From assembly GCA_965220045.1 (NCBI GenBank), contig OZ244803.1, positions 2,046,001-2,110,000 on the forward strand: a stretch of DNA of 64,000 nt, read 5' to 3'. A model generated the notes under the pieces. It was not told where the DNA came from and ran no database searches. It worked only from the letters and a program-made list of their open reading frames with translations. Position numbers and translations under genes: made by a program. Positions 7,285 through 15,543 of the stretch are shown piece after piece; position 1 is the first letter of the stretch; each line of letters starts with the position of its first letter. Source of the stretch: VXOZ01 sp965220045. GTDB taxonomy: Bacteria; Chloroflexota; UBA11872; VXOZ01.

Positions 7285-9395
7285 GCGCGGCGAGATACCG
7301 TCTTGGTGTGGACATCGGCGGCACGTTTACGGATGCCACCTTGGTCGATGAAAGCACCGGCCAATTGTGGAACGCCAAAGTCTCATCGACGCCGGGCGAT
7401 CCGTCGCAGGGCTTCCTCACTGTTACGGAGCGAATCCTCGAACGAGCCGCATTAGCTCCGGAATCCTTACGCTTTGTCGTCCACGCCACCACCGTAGCGA
7501 CAAACGCCATCATCGAAGGCAAAGTCGCGCCCACAATCCTCATCACCACTGAGGGCTTCCGCGACATCTTGGAGATCGCCCGCCAGATACGCCCCTCGCT
7601 CTATGACACGCAGTTCGAGAAGCCCACACCTCTCGTGCCGCGCGACCGCTGTTTCGGCGTGCGCGAACGCCTTGACGCCACTGGGGCTGTGGTTACGCCC
7701 TTGGATGAAACCGCCATACCACACATCGCCAATGTCATCCAGGAAGCGGGGATAGAATCGGTTGCCGTCTGTTTCCTGCACTCTTATCTCAACGCGCAGC
7801 ACGAGCAGCGAGCCGGCGAGATCCTCCGCGCACTCGCGCCTAACATTGCCATTTCCCTCTCCTCTGAAGTAGCGCCGGAAATTCGCGAGTACTTTCGCGC
7901 CAGCACCACGGTCATCAATGCCGCACTCAGGCCTATCGTCTCGCGGTATTTGGAGAACATCGAAGCGCGACTCCGCGCGCAGGGCATTGTGTCGGAGCTC
8001 CTGGTCATGCAGAGCAGCGGCGGGCTGATGACGTTTGGCGATGCCCGCAGCAGGCCAGTCTTCATGGTGGAATCCGGTCCGGCAGCCGGCGTCATTACTG
8101 CGGCGCACCTCGGTGACTCGCTGGGCCATCGCAATGTCATCTCATTCGACATGGGCGGCACAACGGCGAAGGTGGGTCTCGTGCAGGATGGCACGCCGCG
8201 CATAACCAAAGACTATGAAGTAGGCTCCATTGCCCAACCCGGCAGCGGCGGCTTTCGGGCGGGCGGCTATCCTATTCGGACGCCCGTTATCGACTTGGTG
8301 GAAATAGGCGCCGGCGGCGGCTCCATCGCCTGGATTGACCCCGGCGGCGTCCTGCGGGTGGGGCCGCAGAGCGCAGGGGCTGATCCCGGGCCGGCCTGCT
8401 ACGGTCAAGGCGGAACCGAACCGACGGTCACAGACGCCAATCTGGTGCTAGGCCGTCTCAACCCCGGCCATCTCCTGGGTGGAGACCTCACATTGGAGAG
8501 CGCGCTCGCGCATGCGGCAATTGAGGAGCGCATTGCCAAGCCGCTGGGGTTGGATGTGGTGAGGGCCGCGCATAGCATTGTCGAGATCGCGAATGTCGCC
8601 ATGATCAACGCGCTGCGTCTCGTTTCAGTGCAGCGTGGACATGATCCCCGTGACTTTGCCCTCACCGCTTTCGGCGGCGCCGGGCCCTTGCATGCCAACC
8701 GCCTGGCGCATGAGATGAACATCCCCGTCACCATCATCCCAACCAGCCCGGGCACGGCCTCCGCGCTGGGCCTCCTGGTCACCGACATTACGTACGACTA
8801 CGCCACTACGCTCATCGAACGCTTTGACCGGCTCGAGCCGGCTGCCGTTGCGGATGTCTTCACGGACCTCAGAAGGCAGGGGACCGAAGCACTTGCAGCC
8901 GCGGGCGTCGCAACAGCCGACATGGCCTTCGTCCAACAGGTGGACTTACGCTACGTTGGACAAAGCTATGAGCTTACGCTGTCGTATCCCGACGGCGAGG
9001 CACGTGGCGTTGACTTTGGCAGGCTGTTGCAGGAATTCCATGACGAGCACGATCGCGTCTACGGCCATAGCGTGCCCGGTGAGCCGGTCGAGACGGTAAA
9101 TCTGCGCCTCACGGCGCTTGGGACGATTGTTAAACCACCGCTCTTGGAGAAGGACAACACTAACCATGATCTCCAAGCAACACGGCGGGACAGTCGTCAG
9201 GTATTCTTTGGGGAGCTTGATGCTTTCGCGGACTGCCCCATCTACGATCGCTACTTGCTAAGTGCTGAATCTGAGGTGCCCGGCCCCGCGATCGTGGAAG
9301 AATACGATTCTACGACCGTAATTCATCCGGGATACTACGCGACGGTGGATCAATACGGTACACTACTACTAACAAAGCGCGTGAATCTTCCCTAG
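7281..9395 (+). CDS. hyuA: Hydantoinase/oxoprolinase subunit A
   Basis: ATP-binding A subunit partner of HyuB. The N-terminal phosphate-binding loop GVDIGGTFTDATLVD (9-23) and the internal FDMGGTTAKVGL segment (about 290-301) are the two actin-like nucleotide motifs of the family; VESGPAAGV (about 264-272) is also typical. Length of 704 aa is normal. GTG at 7281 overlaps the hyuB stop and is preceded by GGGAG about 9 bases upstream. Catalysis is ATP-dependent ring opening of hydantoin, N-methylhydantoin or 5-oxoproline type substrates in the cytoplasm. The next gene starts essentially at the HyuA stop codon, so at least three genes may share a transcript. Confidence 0.93.
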   Translation: MSAARYRLGVDIGGTFTDATLVDESTGQLWNAKVSSTPGDPSQGFLTVTERILERAALAPESLRFVVHATTVATNAIIEGKVAPTILITTEGFRDILEIARQIRPSLYDTQFEKPTPLVPRDRCFGVRERLDATGAVVTPLDETAIPHIANVIQEAGIESVAVCFLHSYLNAQHEQRAGEILRALAPNIAISLSSEVAPEIREYFRASTTVINAALRPIVSRYLENIEARLRAQGIVSELLVMQSSGGLMTFGDARSRPVFMVESGPAAGVITAAHLGDSLGHRNVISFDMGGTTAKVGLVQDGTPRITKDYEVGSIAQPGSGGFRAGGYPIRTPVIDLVEIGAGGGSIAWIDPGGVLRVGPQSAGADPGPACYGQGGTEPTVTDANLVLGRLNPGHLLGGDLTLESALAHAAIEERIAKPLGLDVVRAAHSIVEIANVAMINALRLVSVQRGHDPRDFALTAFGGAGPLHANRLAHEMNIPVTIIPTSPGTASALGLLVTDITYDYATTLIERFDRLEPAAVADVFTDLRRQGTEALAAAGVATADMAFVQQVDLRYVGQSYELTLSYPDGEARGVDFGRLLQEFHDEHDRVYGHSVPGEPVETVNLRLTALGTIVKPPLLEKDNTNHDLQATRRDSRQVFFGELDAFADCPIYDRYLLSAESEVPGPAIVEEYDSTTVIHPGYYATVDQYGTLLLTKRVNLP

Positions 9396-9413
9396 ATGGG
9401 AGAAGACTTGACC

Positions 9414-9947
9414 ATGGCCATGTTGGACACCCACAAGGCATTTGAGAATCTTACGGCCGCTGGGTACAGCAAGGAAATGGCAGAGGCTCTGCTGGATACT
9501 CTTGGCGAATCAGGAGAGACTCTAGCGTCCAAAGGCGACCTGAGTGAATGGGCGCAGGCGATTAGAGCCGACCTTCGTGAACTGGCACTGTCAACCAAAG
9601 CCGAACTGAATGCTCTGCAGCAGGCAATGGATGAACGGGCGACCAAAGGCGACCTGAGTGAATTAGCGCAATCGTCTAAGGTTGACCTGAATGAAATAAC
9701 GCAAACGACTAAGACCGACCTGAACGCACTGGCGCAAACAACTAAGGCCGCCATGGACGCGCTGGCGCAAACAACTAAGGCCGCCATGGACGCGCTGGCG
9801 CAAACGACTAAGGCCGACTTGAACGCACTGGCACAAACGACCAAGGCTGACCTGAACGCGCTGGAGATGCGCATGACCATTAAGGTCGGAGCCATGTTAT
9901 TTGCGGTGGTAGGCTTGCTCGTTACGCTGGAACTGCTTCGGCTCTAG
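9414..9947 (+). CDS. DUF1640-like coiled-coil membrane-anchored protein
   Basis: A 177-aa protein with three parts. An N-terminal helical segment (LDTHKAFENLTAAGYSKEMA) resembles the start of DUF1640/MCUR1-type proteins. A long coiled coil follows, and a C-terminal hydrophobic helix (IKVGAMLFAVVGLLVTLEL) acts as membrane anchor. The coiled coil contains six consecutive 11-residue units of the type AQTTKADLNAL, encoded by 33-bp DNA repeats at 9666-9863. An 11-residue period indicates a hendecad, right-handed coiled coil. ATG at 9414 is chosen because GGGAGAAG lies 8-15 bases upstream; a more upstream ATG at 9396 directly abuts the hyuA stop. Function is unknown; in this family it is usually an oligomeric membrane scaffold. 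Link to HyuAB is only positional. Confidence 0.75.
   Translation: MAMLDTHKAFENLTAAGYSKEMAEALLDTLGESGETLASKGDLSEWAQAIRADLRELALSTKAELNALQQAMDERATKGDLSELAQSSKVDLNEITQTTKTDLNALAQTTKAAMDALAQTTKAAMDALAQTTKADLNALAQTTKADLNALEMRMTIKVGAMLFAVVGLLVTLELLRL
9666..9863 (+). repeat. Six 33-bp tandem units encoding hendecads
   Basis: In-frame tandem repeat inside the coiled-coil gene; each unit encodes A/T-Q-x-x-K-x-x-x-x-x-L/I. Two central units (AQTTKAAMDAL) and the last two (AQTTKADLNAL) are identical at protein level and nearly so at DNA level, pointing to recent unit duplication and likely copy-number variation. Confidence 0.85.
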
Positions 9948-10030
9948 ACGTAAGCAGAAATGGATAGAAAGAGGCAAGCAGCGGCCGTTACTCCTGACAT
10001 TATGTCATTTCAAGCGAATTGAGGAATCTA

Positions 10031-11209
10031 GTGGCTGAAACTGCCGACGTTGTCGTAATTGGCGGCGGGAGCACCGGTACCAGTATTGCCTGGCAACTGG
10101 CCAAAATGGGGGCCGGCCGGGTCGTCTTGCTCGAACGCCGCGGCCTGGCGGCGCAAGCCACCGGCGTCACCGCCGGGATCGTGCGCACGCACTATACCCA
10201 CGAGACACTGGCGCGCATGGCCCTCCGTGCGCGGCAGGTGTTTGAGAACTTCGGCGAGGTAGTTGGCGGTGATGCGGGCTATCGCCAGACCGGGTTCCTC
10301 GCGCTCCTGGGACCGGACGACGTGGACACGGTGGCGGCCAACATCGCCATGCATCGCGATCTTGGCATCAACGCCTACATACTCTCGCCGGAGGAAATAC
10401 GGGAAATAGAGCCGCGCCTCGCCCTGTTCGACATTGGCGCCGCTGCCTGGGAACCGGAATCCGGCTACGCCGACCCGGTGCGCACGACGCTCAGCTTTGC
10501 GGATGCGGCGAGACGCCACGGCGCGGAACTGCGCATCGGCGTGGGGGCGGTGAAACTCCTGGCGGATGCAAGCGGCATTGTGGGTGTCGAGTCCAATGTC
10601 GGCCGCATTGCCTCCCATTCCGTAGTCGTTGCCACCGGATTCGCGTCCTGCCGGCTTGTTGCGCCCCTTGGCATCGAGCTTCCCCTCACGCCAATTCGAC
10701 ATGCGGTGGCATTTATGCAGCGCGCCGACCACTTTGGCAAGTCTCATCCGATCATTTCGGACCGGGTCCAGGGCAGCTACTTCCGGCCCCGGGACGACGG
10801 CCAGACCATGGTCGGCAAGACCGCGCCCCATGATGGAGACTCTGACCCGGACGCCGATGCTTGGCCGGCTCCAAGTCCCGAAGTGCTGGCAACGCTTGCT
10901 GAACGCTACCGGCGGCGATTCCCCAATCAAGGCGCGCCGGCGGTAAATGCTGCGACGTCCGGCCTCTACGACTGCGCGCCAGACCTCCAACCGCTGCTCG
11001 GGGCCGTGCCCGACGTACCGGGCCTTCACCTTGCCGTCGGATTGAGCGGCCACGGCTTTAAGCTGAGCCCTATCTTCAGCCAGATGTTGGCGGAGCAACT
11101 GTTAACCGGCAACAGTACGCAGTTTGACATTACCCTATTCAGTCCGGCACGCTTTATCCAGGAACGGCGCATCGTGCCCCAGCACGCGTATTCCGTTTCG
11201 ACACTGTGA
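10031..11209 (+). CDS. FAD-dependent oxidoreductase (DAO/sarcosine oxidase-like)
   Basis: D-amino-acid oxidase superfamily flavoprotein, predicted to oxidise a secondary or N-methyl amine. The dinucleotide-binding fold is at the extreme N-terminus (VVVIGGGSTGTSIAWQLA, GxGxxG at 11-16), followed by an acidic strand end (VVLLE), and a C-terminal GLSGHGFKLSP segment typical of the family flavin-binding site. About 392 aa, as expected. A TTG at 10019 extends the frame, but the GTG at 10031 is preferred because AGGA lies about 6 bases upstream. It follows the hyuBA-coiled-coil cluster by 83 bp. With a hydantoinase next to it, sarcosine is a plausible substrate (creatinine route), but N-carbamoylsarcosine amidase is not seen. 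Confidence 0.88.
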   Translation: MAETADVVVIGGGSTGTSIAWQLAKMGAGRVVLLERRGLAAQATGVTAGIVRTHYTHETLARMALRARQVFENFGEVVGGDAGYRQTGFLALLGPDDVDTVAANIAMHRDLGINAYILSPEEIREIEPRLALFDIGAAAWEPESGYADPVRTTLSFADAARRHGAELRIGVGAVKLLADASGIVGVESNVGRIASHSVVVATGFASCRLVAPLGIELPLTPIRHAVAFMQRADHFGKSHPIISDRVQGSYFRPRDDGQTMVGKTAPHDGDSDPDADAWPAPSPEVLATLAERYRRRFPNQGAPAVNAATSGLYDCAPDLQPLLGAVPDVPGLHLAVGLSGHGFKLSPIFSQMLAEQLLTGNSTQFDITLFSPARFIQERRIVPQHAYSVSTL

Positions 11210-11297
11210 ACATTCTCGCGAAACGGTTAAAAGAATCTGGAGACGACGATTCCCATTCTAAGCATTGAGCGGGCAGAGCATCGAGAAAGGAGGGCGA

Positions 11298-11363
11298 TTG
11301 AGTGGAAAAGCAAGCGCCCGCGCGAGACCAAATGTGCTGAAATCTGAGTGTCGCCTACAGTAG
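11298..11363 (+). CDS. Possible 21-codon leader ORF
   Basis: A very short frame (TTG start, TAG stop) directly preceded by the near-perfect Shine-Dalgarno AAGGAGGG at 11287-11294, 3 bases before the TTG and 7 before an alternative GTG at 11302 (which would give 12 codons). It sits about 40 bp upstream of the solute-binding protein gene and could be a translational leader. The ribosome-binding site is seen directly; translation and a regulatory role are inference. Chance occurrence is possible. Confidence 0.25.
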   Translation: MSGKASARARPNVLKSECRLQ

Positions 11364-11403
11364 GGTGGGGACACGAACAGGAGACCACGGGAGGTCGAGA
11401 GAA

Positions 11404-12780
11404 ATGTCTATGGGCAATGGATTTACGACACGCCGGCGTTTTCTGGCCGGAGTTGCCGGTCTGACCGGCGCCGCCTTCGCCGCGGCCTGCGGAGCCGTGC
11501 CGATCGCGGATAGCGGCGAGATGATGGAAGAGAAGGAGGCGCCCAAGGAAGCGGAAGCAGCGCCAGAGGCAGAGGTCGTAGAAGTGGTGTGGGCGTGCTA
11601 CGACCTGCAAGAGCACCGCAACGCCACGCTGCGTCAGATGGCAGAAGTCTGCAACAACTCCTTGGAGAACATTGAAACCAAACTCGAGATCGTCACCGAG
11701 AATTTCCTGGAAAAGATTCGCACCGAGTTTGTCGCTGGCACAACCACGTACGATATCGTCGTGAATCAGATCAACTGGGTACAGGCCGGCGCGCGCACGG
11801 GCATGTTCTTGCCCATCAGCGACTACATGAAGCGCGACGGGGTATCACGCGACGACTACCTTGACTCCTCTTCCTGGGAAGTCAATGGCATCATGTACGG
11901 CCTGGCATTCCTTGGCGGCGGCGACGCCATCTACTTCAACAAGGATCTCTTTGACAACGACGGCGTACCGTACCCGGAGTTGGGCACAACCTACGAGCAA
12001 CTCCTCGATGGCGCTGCGAAGATGACGAAGCGCACCGGTGATGAGACCACACAGTGGGGCTACAACTTTGGCTACTCCTCACTGGAGGTTAATCTGGGCA
12101 GCTTCATCCTTGATTCCGGCGGACAGGTGCTCAATGAGGCCCGCGACATGGCCCTCTACGGCGAGGACCAGAATTCTATCGCGGGTGCCCAGTTCTACGT
12201 AGACATGATCCTCAAGCATCGTGTGGTGCCGTGGGGCGAAGAGCGTCAGGCGCTCCGCGAAGAGGGCGGCAGCGGCCGCCACATCGGCACAGGCAAGGTT
12301 GCCATGTCGCAGATCACGTTGATCCCGCTGAAGGGCGCCTACGAGGTGCTCGGCGACCGGCTGGGCATTGCCCCGCTCGCCACCGGGCCGGCAGGCACCC
12401 GCAGCCCGGCCACCGGCAGCAATGCCTGGAGCATCATGTCGCTCACCGAGGTTCCCGACGAGGCCTGGGAAGTCTTCCACGTGCTGGCCCAGAAGGAAGC
12501 GCAAGACCTTTACGCTGTGCACGCCCACCCCGGGCTCTTTGCCTCCGCCGACGTGTTCTTGGGCAACTACCCAGGCATGGACTGGGGCATCGTCCTGGAT
12601 CACTGGCGGGACGGCGGTCGCGACTTCTTCCTAACGCCGGAGACCGGCGAGTTCTGGTCGACCGCAAACCAGCATCTCCAGCCCATGTACACGGGTGAGA
12701 GCACCGTTCAGGAGGCGATGAAGACCTCCGCCGACGCTGTCAACGAACTCTTCGCACAGCGCCCGGACGACTGGAACTAG
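11404..12780 (+). CDS. ABC sugar-binding lipoprotein (extracellular solute-binding family 1)
   Basis: Periplasmic or surface-tethered substrate-binding protein. The N-terminus has a twin-arginine-like TRRRFLAG (9-16), a hydrophobic stretch and a lipobox AAAC with lipidated C29, followed by an acidic Glu/Ala-rich linker (about 36-58). The body matches carbohydrate-binding MalE/UgpB-type proteins (segment DIVVNQINWVQAG and a C-terminal helix that ends ALPD-like with EAMKTSADAVNELF). ATG at 11404 is preferred to upstream 11365 because GGGAGG occurs at 11390-11395. Length 458 aa. No permease or ATPase gene follows, so it is an orphan binding protein, with repeats downstream. The substrate is unknown; an oligosaccharide or polyol is likely. 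Confidence 0.88.
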   Translation: MSMGNGFTTRRRFLAGVAGLTGAAFAAACGAVPIADSGEMMEEKEAPKEAEAAPEAEVVEVVWACYDLQEHRNATLRQMAEVCNNSLENIETKLEIVTENFLEKIRTEFVAGTTTYDIVVNQINWVQAGARTGMFLPISDYMKRDGVSRDDYLDSSSWEVNGIMYGLAFLGGGDAIYFNKDLFDNDGVPYPELGTTYEQLLDGAAKMTKRTGDETTQWGYNFGYSSLEVNLGSFILDSGGQVLNEARDMALYGEDQNSIAGAQFYVDMILKHRVVPWGEERQALREEGGSGRHIGTGKVAMSQITLIPLKGAYEVLGDRLGIAPLATGPAGTRSPATGSNAWSIMSLTEVPDEAWEVFHVLAQKEAQDLYAVHAHPGLFASADVFLGNYPGMDWGIVLDHWRDGGRDFFLTPETGEFWSTANQHLQPMYTGESTVQEAMKTSADAVNELFAQRPDDWN

Positions 12781-13222
12781 CCGTTTTGGCAGAGGGGTGC
12801 GTTGCGGCGCATCCCTCTGCTCCTTACTCCGCAGTAGCGCAGGTTTGAAACCTGCGTCCACAGGACGGGGTTTCGTGCGATACGGGCCCGGAGTCCAGAA
12901 CGTACGGAGAGTATGGTTTGCCGCCCCGTATCGCATTTGGAACCGGCTCTTTGCGGAATCACCATGGCCTTGTGCAAGCCACACAAGGAAGTGAAGATAG
13001 CGCGGCTGGCTTCCTGAACGTCATTCCGGCGAAAGCCGGAATCTAGGGTGTGCGCGGAAAAAGATGGATCCGCGCCCCCGAAGGAGGGTGAGGTTTCGCG
13101 GGTATGACGGAAGTCGGCTGCCTATTCTCATGGTAAACGCTCTGCTTGGCTGGCGCAGACCCAGGCGAGCGCAGGTTGCAAACCTACGCTACCATTAGCC
13201 CTCTCGTACCTGGAGCACTCTC
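12781..13222. repeat. Repeat-rich intergenic region
   Basis: Contains GCGCAGGTTTGAAACCTGCG at about 12837-12856, a related AGCGCAGGTTGCAAACCTACGCT at about 13168-13190, and an ATTCCGGCGAAAGCCGGAAT palindrome near 13023-13042. No convincing gene or terminator with a T-run is seen. Confidence 0.75.
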
Positions 13223-14188
13223 ATGACCGTCCGCGAACTGTACGAAGCCGCCATCGAACTCGGCATCGCCCTCGATCCCCGCAGCCGCGAGACCCTCGAC
13301 GCCGAACTGGCGCGTCGCAGGGAAGAATTCGAGGCTCTGCCGGAGTGGAAGAAGCCGTACTTCGACCATGAGCGGCTGCGCAATCCCTACGGCGACGTGC
13401 GCATCGTCAACGGCCCGGAAGATGCCGAGGTCTACACCGCGCTGGCAGGCATCAACATCGGCACCGACGAGTTCCTCATCGCCGACCGGCTCAAGGACAA
13501 GGGCGTGCCCCTCGATGCCATCATCGCCCACCACACCAGCGGCACCGGCATCGGCCGTTCGCACATCGACGACATCACGCTCATCAACATCGACATTTTC
13601 GTGCGCGAGGGCGTGCCGCGGCAAGATGCGGAAAAGGTGCTCCTGCCGTGGATCGATGAATGGCGCACCGGCTATGACGACATGCCGCACCGTATGGGAC
13701 CGGACATGGCGCGGCTCTTTGAAATTCCCTTCATTCAGATTCACACACCTCAGGACCTCTACATCGGAGTAGGCATCAAGCAGGCTTTCGACGAACTGCA
13801 GCCGCAGACTCTCGCCGACGCCGAAGAAGCCCTGATGAAAATTCCGGAATTCCAAGGCGCGGCCCGCCACGGCGCGTACTCCATGGTGCTTGCGGGTGAG
13901 CCGGATACGCCGCTGGGACGTTACATCATCCAGGATGCCGGGGGTTGGCTCTGGCCGCCAACAGCGCAGCCCTTATTTGCAAAGGCAGGCATCAACACCG
14001 TGCTGCAAATCGGGGCCTCTGCGGCTGTAGCCGAGGCGGGAAAGGAAGTCGGAGTGTCAGTGGTGCGCTTGCCGCATGCCGCCGCGGACAACCTCGGCAT
14101 CAATCTCTTCTACGATGAGGTGGAACGCCGGTTTGGGCCGCTCAATATCATTCCCTGCAACTATTTCGAACGAATCAGACACGCGTAG
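13223..14188 (+). CDS. NIF3-like (DUF34) metal-binding protein
   Basis: A 321-aa protein resembling bacterial/archaeal proteins annotated as NGG1p-interacting factor NIF3. Family-like features are the N-terminal LYEAAIELGIALDPR segment, the paired histidines IIAHHTSG (H103, H104), a conserved HTPQDL segment (about 174-179) and a C-terminal PLNIIPCNYFERI. DUF34 proteins bind two metal ions and are often annotated as GTP cyclohydrolase type 2-like, but the biochemical role is unsettled. ATG at 13223 has a weak upstream AGCACTCTC context. It stands alone, with repeats on both sides. Assignment is by motif recognition, so moderate confidence. Confidence 0.7.
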   Translation: MTVRELYEAAIELGIALDPRSRETLDAELARRREEFEALPEWKKPYFDHERLRNPYGDVRIVNGPEDAEVYTALAGINIGTDEFLIADRLKDKGVPLDAIIAHHTSGTGIGRSHIDDITLINIDIFVREGVPRQDAEKVLLPWIDEWRTGYDDMPHRMGPDMARLFEIPFIQIHTPQDLYIGVGIKQAFDELQPQTLADAEEALMKIPEFQGAARHGAYSMVLAGEPDTPLGRYIIQDAGGWLWPPTAQPLFAKAGINTVLQIGASAAVAEAGKEVGVSVVRLPHAAADNLGINLFYDEVERRFGPLNIIPCNYFERIRHA

Positions 14189-14495
14189 CACGTGCTCGCA
14201 CAAATGATGTCCCTGCTAAGAGCTCGCTTGCACATCGGTTCAACACACAAACGCGTGCTTCGACAGGGGCTTCGCTCAGCCCTCGACGCGAACGGATGCT
14301 TGCGCTCTATACGTACCTACTGCGCGTATCTATTGCACGCACCTTTTACCGGTACGATTTCTACGTCCTTGTTACCCGTACCTGTTGTGCTTGCCCTTCC
14401 CACCCTACTTCATCTTTCCGTTCGCCCTGAGCCTGTCGAAGGGCAAGTACACACAAAACATGTAAGAGACGAGGATGCATTCAGGAGGCAAACCC
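14189..14495. repeat. Intergenic region with REP-like palindromes
   Basis: Contains a diverged GCTTCGACAGGGGCTTCGCTCAGCCCTCGAC block (about 14258-14288) and a good copy of GTTCGCCCTGAGCCTGTCGAAGGG (14420-14443). The end carries the AGGAGG ribosome-binding site for the next gene at 14484-14489. Otherwise nothing recognised. Confidence 0.7.
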
Positions 14496-15533
14496 ATGCG
14501 TCGCGTCGAATTGTCCGGCACCCCCTATGACATGGGCCTGCAACACGGCACGGCCTGTGCCGAGGCCGTAGGCACCGCCATCGAAAATGTCGTCTATGGG
14601 AGATCAACCGACGCTTCACATCGCGAACGCGTCATCCGCCAGATGGAGCGCACCATCGACCGAGTCTTCCCGGAAGCACTCGAGGAGATGCAGGGCATCG
14701 CCGACGGCGCTGGACTGCAGCGCGATGACATTCTGGCATACGCCTCCTGCATGGAAGTAGGCCGCACCGCGCCAGGCTGCACAAATGTGGCTCTGCGCAC
14801 TGCTGAACACGGCGTCGTTCATTACAAGTCTAATGATGTCGGCAAAGACTCAATCGGCTCGTATGTCTTTTGGGACATTCGGCCCGACAAGGGCCATCCC
14901 TTCATCTGCGTCTCCGGGCCCGGTGCGCCATGGATGGGGCCGGGCGTGAACGACAACGGCCTGACCTTCGGCGGCAGCAGCATCATGAATTCCGACCAGG
15001 ACTGGGAGAATGGGATCCCCACAAATCTCTTGCAGCGCTATCTGCTGCAGTATTGCGCCGACGTGGAAGAAGGCATCGCCCTCTGCGAGAGCACGCCGGT
15101 CATGAACCACGGCATGAACATCATGCTCACGGACCCGGCAGAGAACGCGGTTGTGGTGGAACGGTCGGCCACCCGCATGGCGGTGCGGCGGATGGAGGGC
15201 GACGCAATCTGGTGCGCAAACCACTACGTTTCGGAAGACATGCTGGCCGTAGACGATCGATCGAACGCCGTATTCCGCGCAAACACCGAGGGCCGCTGGG
15301 CGCTGCTGGCAGAACTCACTGCGGAAGAGCCGCACACCCTGGAGCAAGTGACACGCATTGCCCGCACCCATGCCGATCCGGTCTCAATGTGCCAGCACGG
15401 GCCCATGCACAGCGCCTTTGGCCTCATAGCCATCCCCCGCGACCGCACGCTCCTAGCGAGTGACGGCTACCCTTGCCAGAATGACCTTGAAGTGTTCATC
15501 TTCGATGCTCAGGCAACCGCAGTTAGAAACTGA
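14496..15533 (+). CDS. C45-family Ntn-hydrolase (acyl-CoA:6-APA acyltransferase-like)
   Basis: A 345-aa protein of the peptidase C45/phospholipase B-like family, which matures by autoproteolysis to expose an N-terminal Cys nucleophile. The N-terminal LSGTPYDMGLQHG (6-18) is typical, and C95 in the segment APGCTNVAL is the predicted cleavage site and nucleophile. WCANHYVS (about 235) and a SMCQH segment near the C-terminus also fit the fold. ATG at 14496 is chosen over an ATG at 14475 because AGGAGG lies at 14484-14489. It is followed after 10 bp by the deacetylase-like gene, so the two are likely co-transcribed. Substrates in this family are amides such as N-acyl amino acids or beta-lactams; the one used here is unknown. 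Confidence 0.8.
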   Translation: MRRVELSGTPYDMGLQHGTACAEAVGTAIENVVYGRSTDASHRERVIRQMERTIDRVFPEALEEMQGIADGAGLQRDDILAYASCMEVGRTAPGCTNVALRTAEHGVVHYKSNDVGKDSIGSYVFWDIRPDKGHPFICVSGPGAPWMGPGVNDNGLTFGGSSIMNSDQDWENGIPTNLLQRYLLQYCADVEEGIALCESTPVMNHGMNIMLTDPAENAVVVERSATRMAVRRMEGDAIWCANHYVSEDMLAVDDRSNAVFRANTEGRWALLAELTAEEPHTLEQVTRIARTHADPVSMCQHGPMHSAFGLIAIPRDRTLLASDGYPCQNDLEVFIFDAQATAVRN

Positions 15534-15543
15534 GGAAAGTGCA

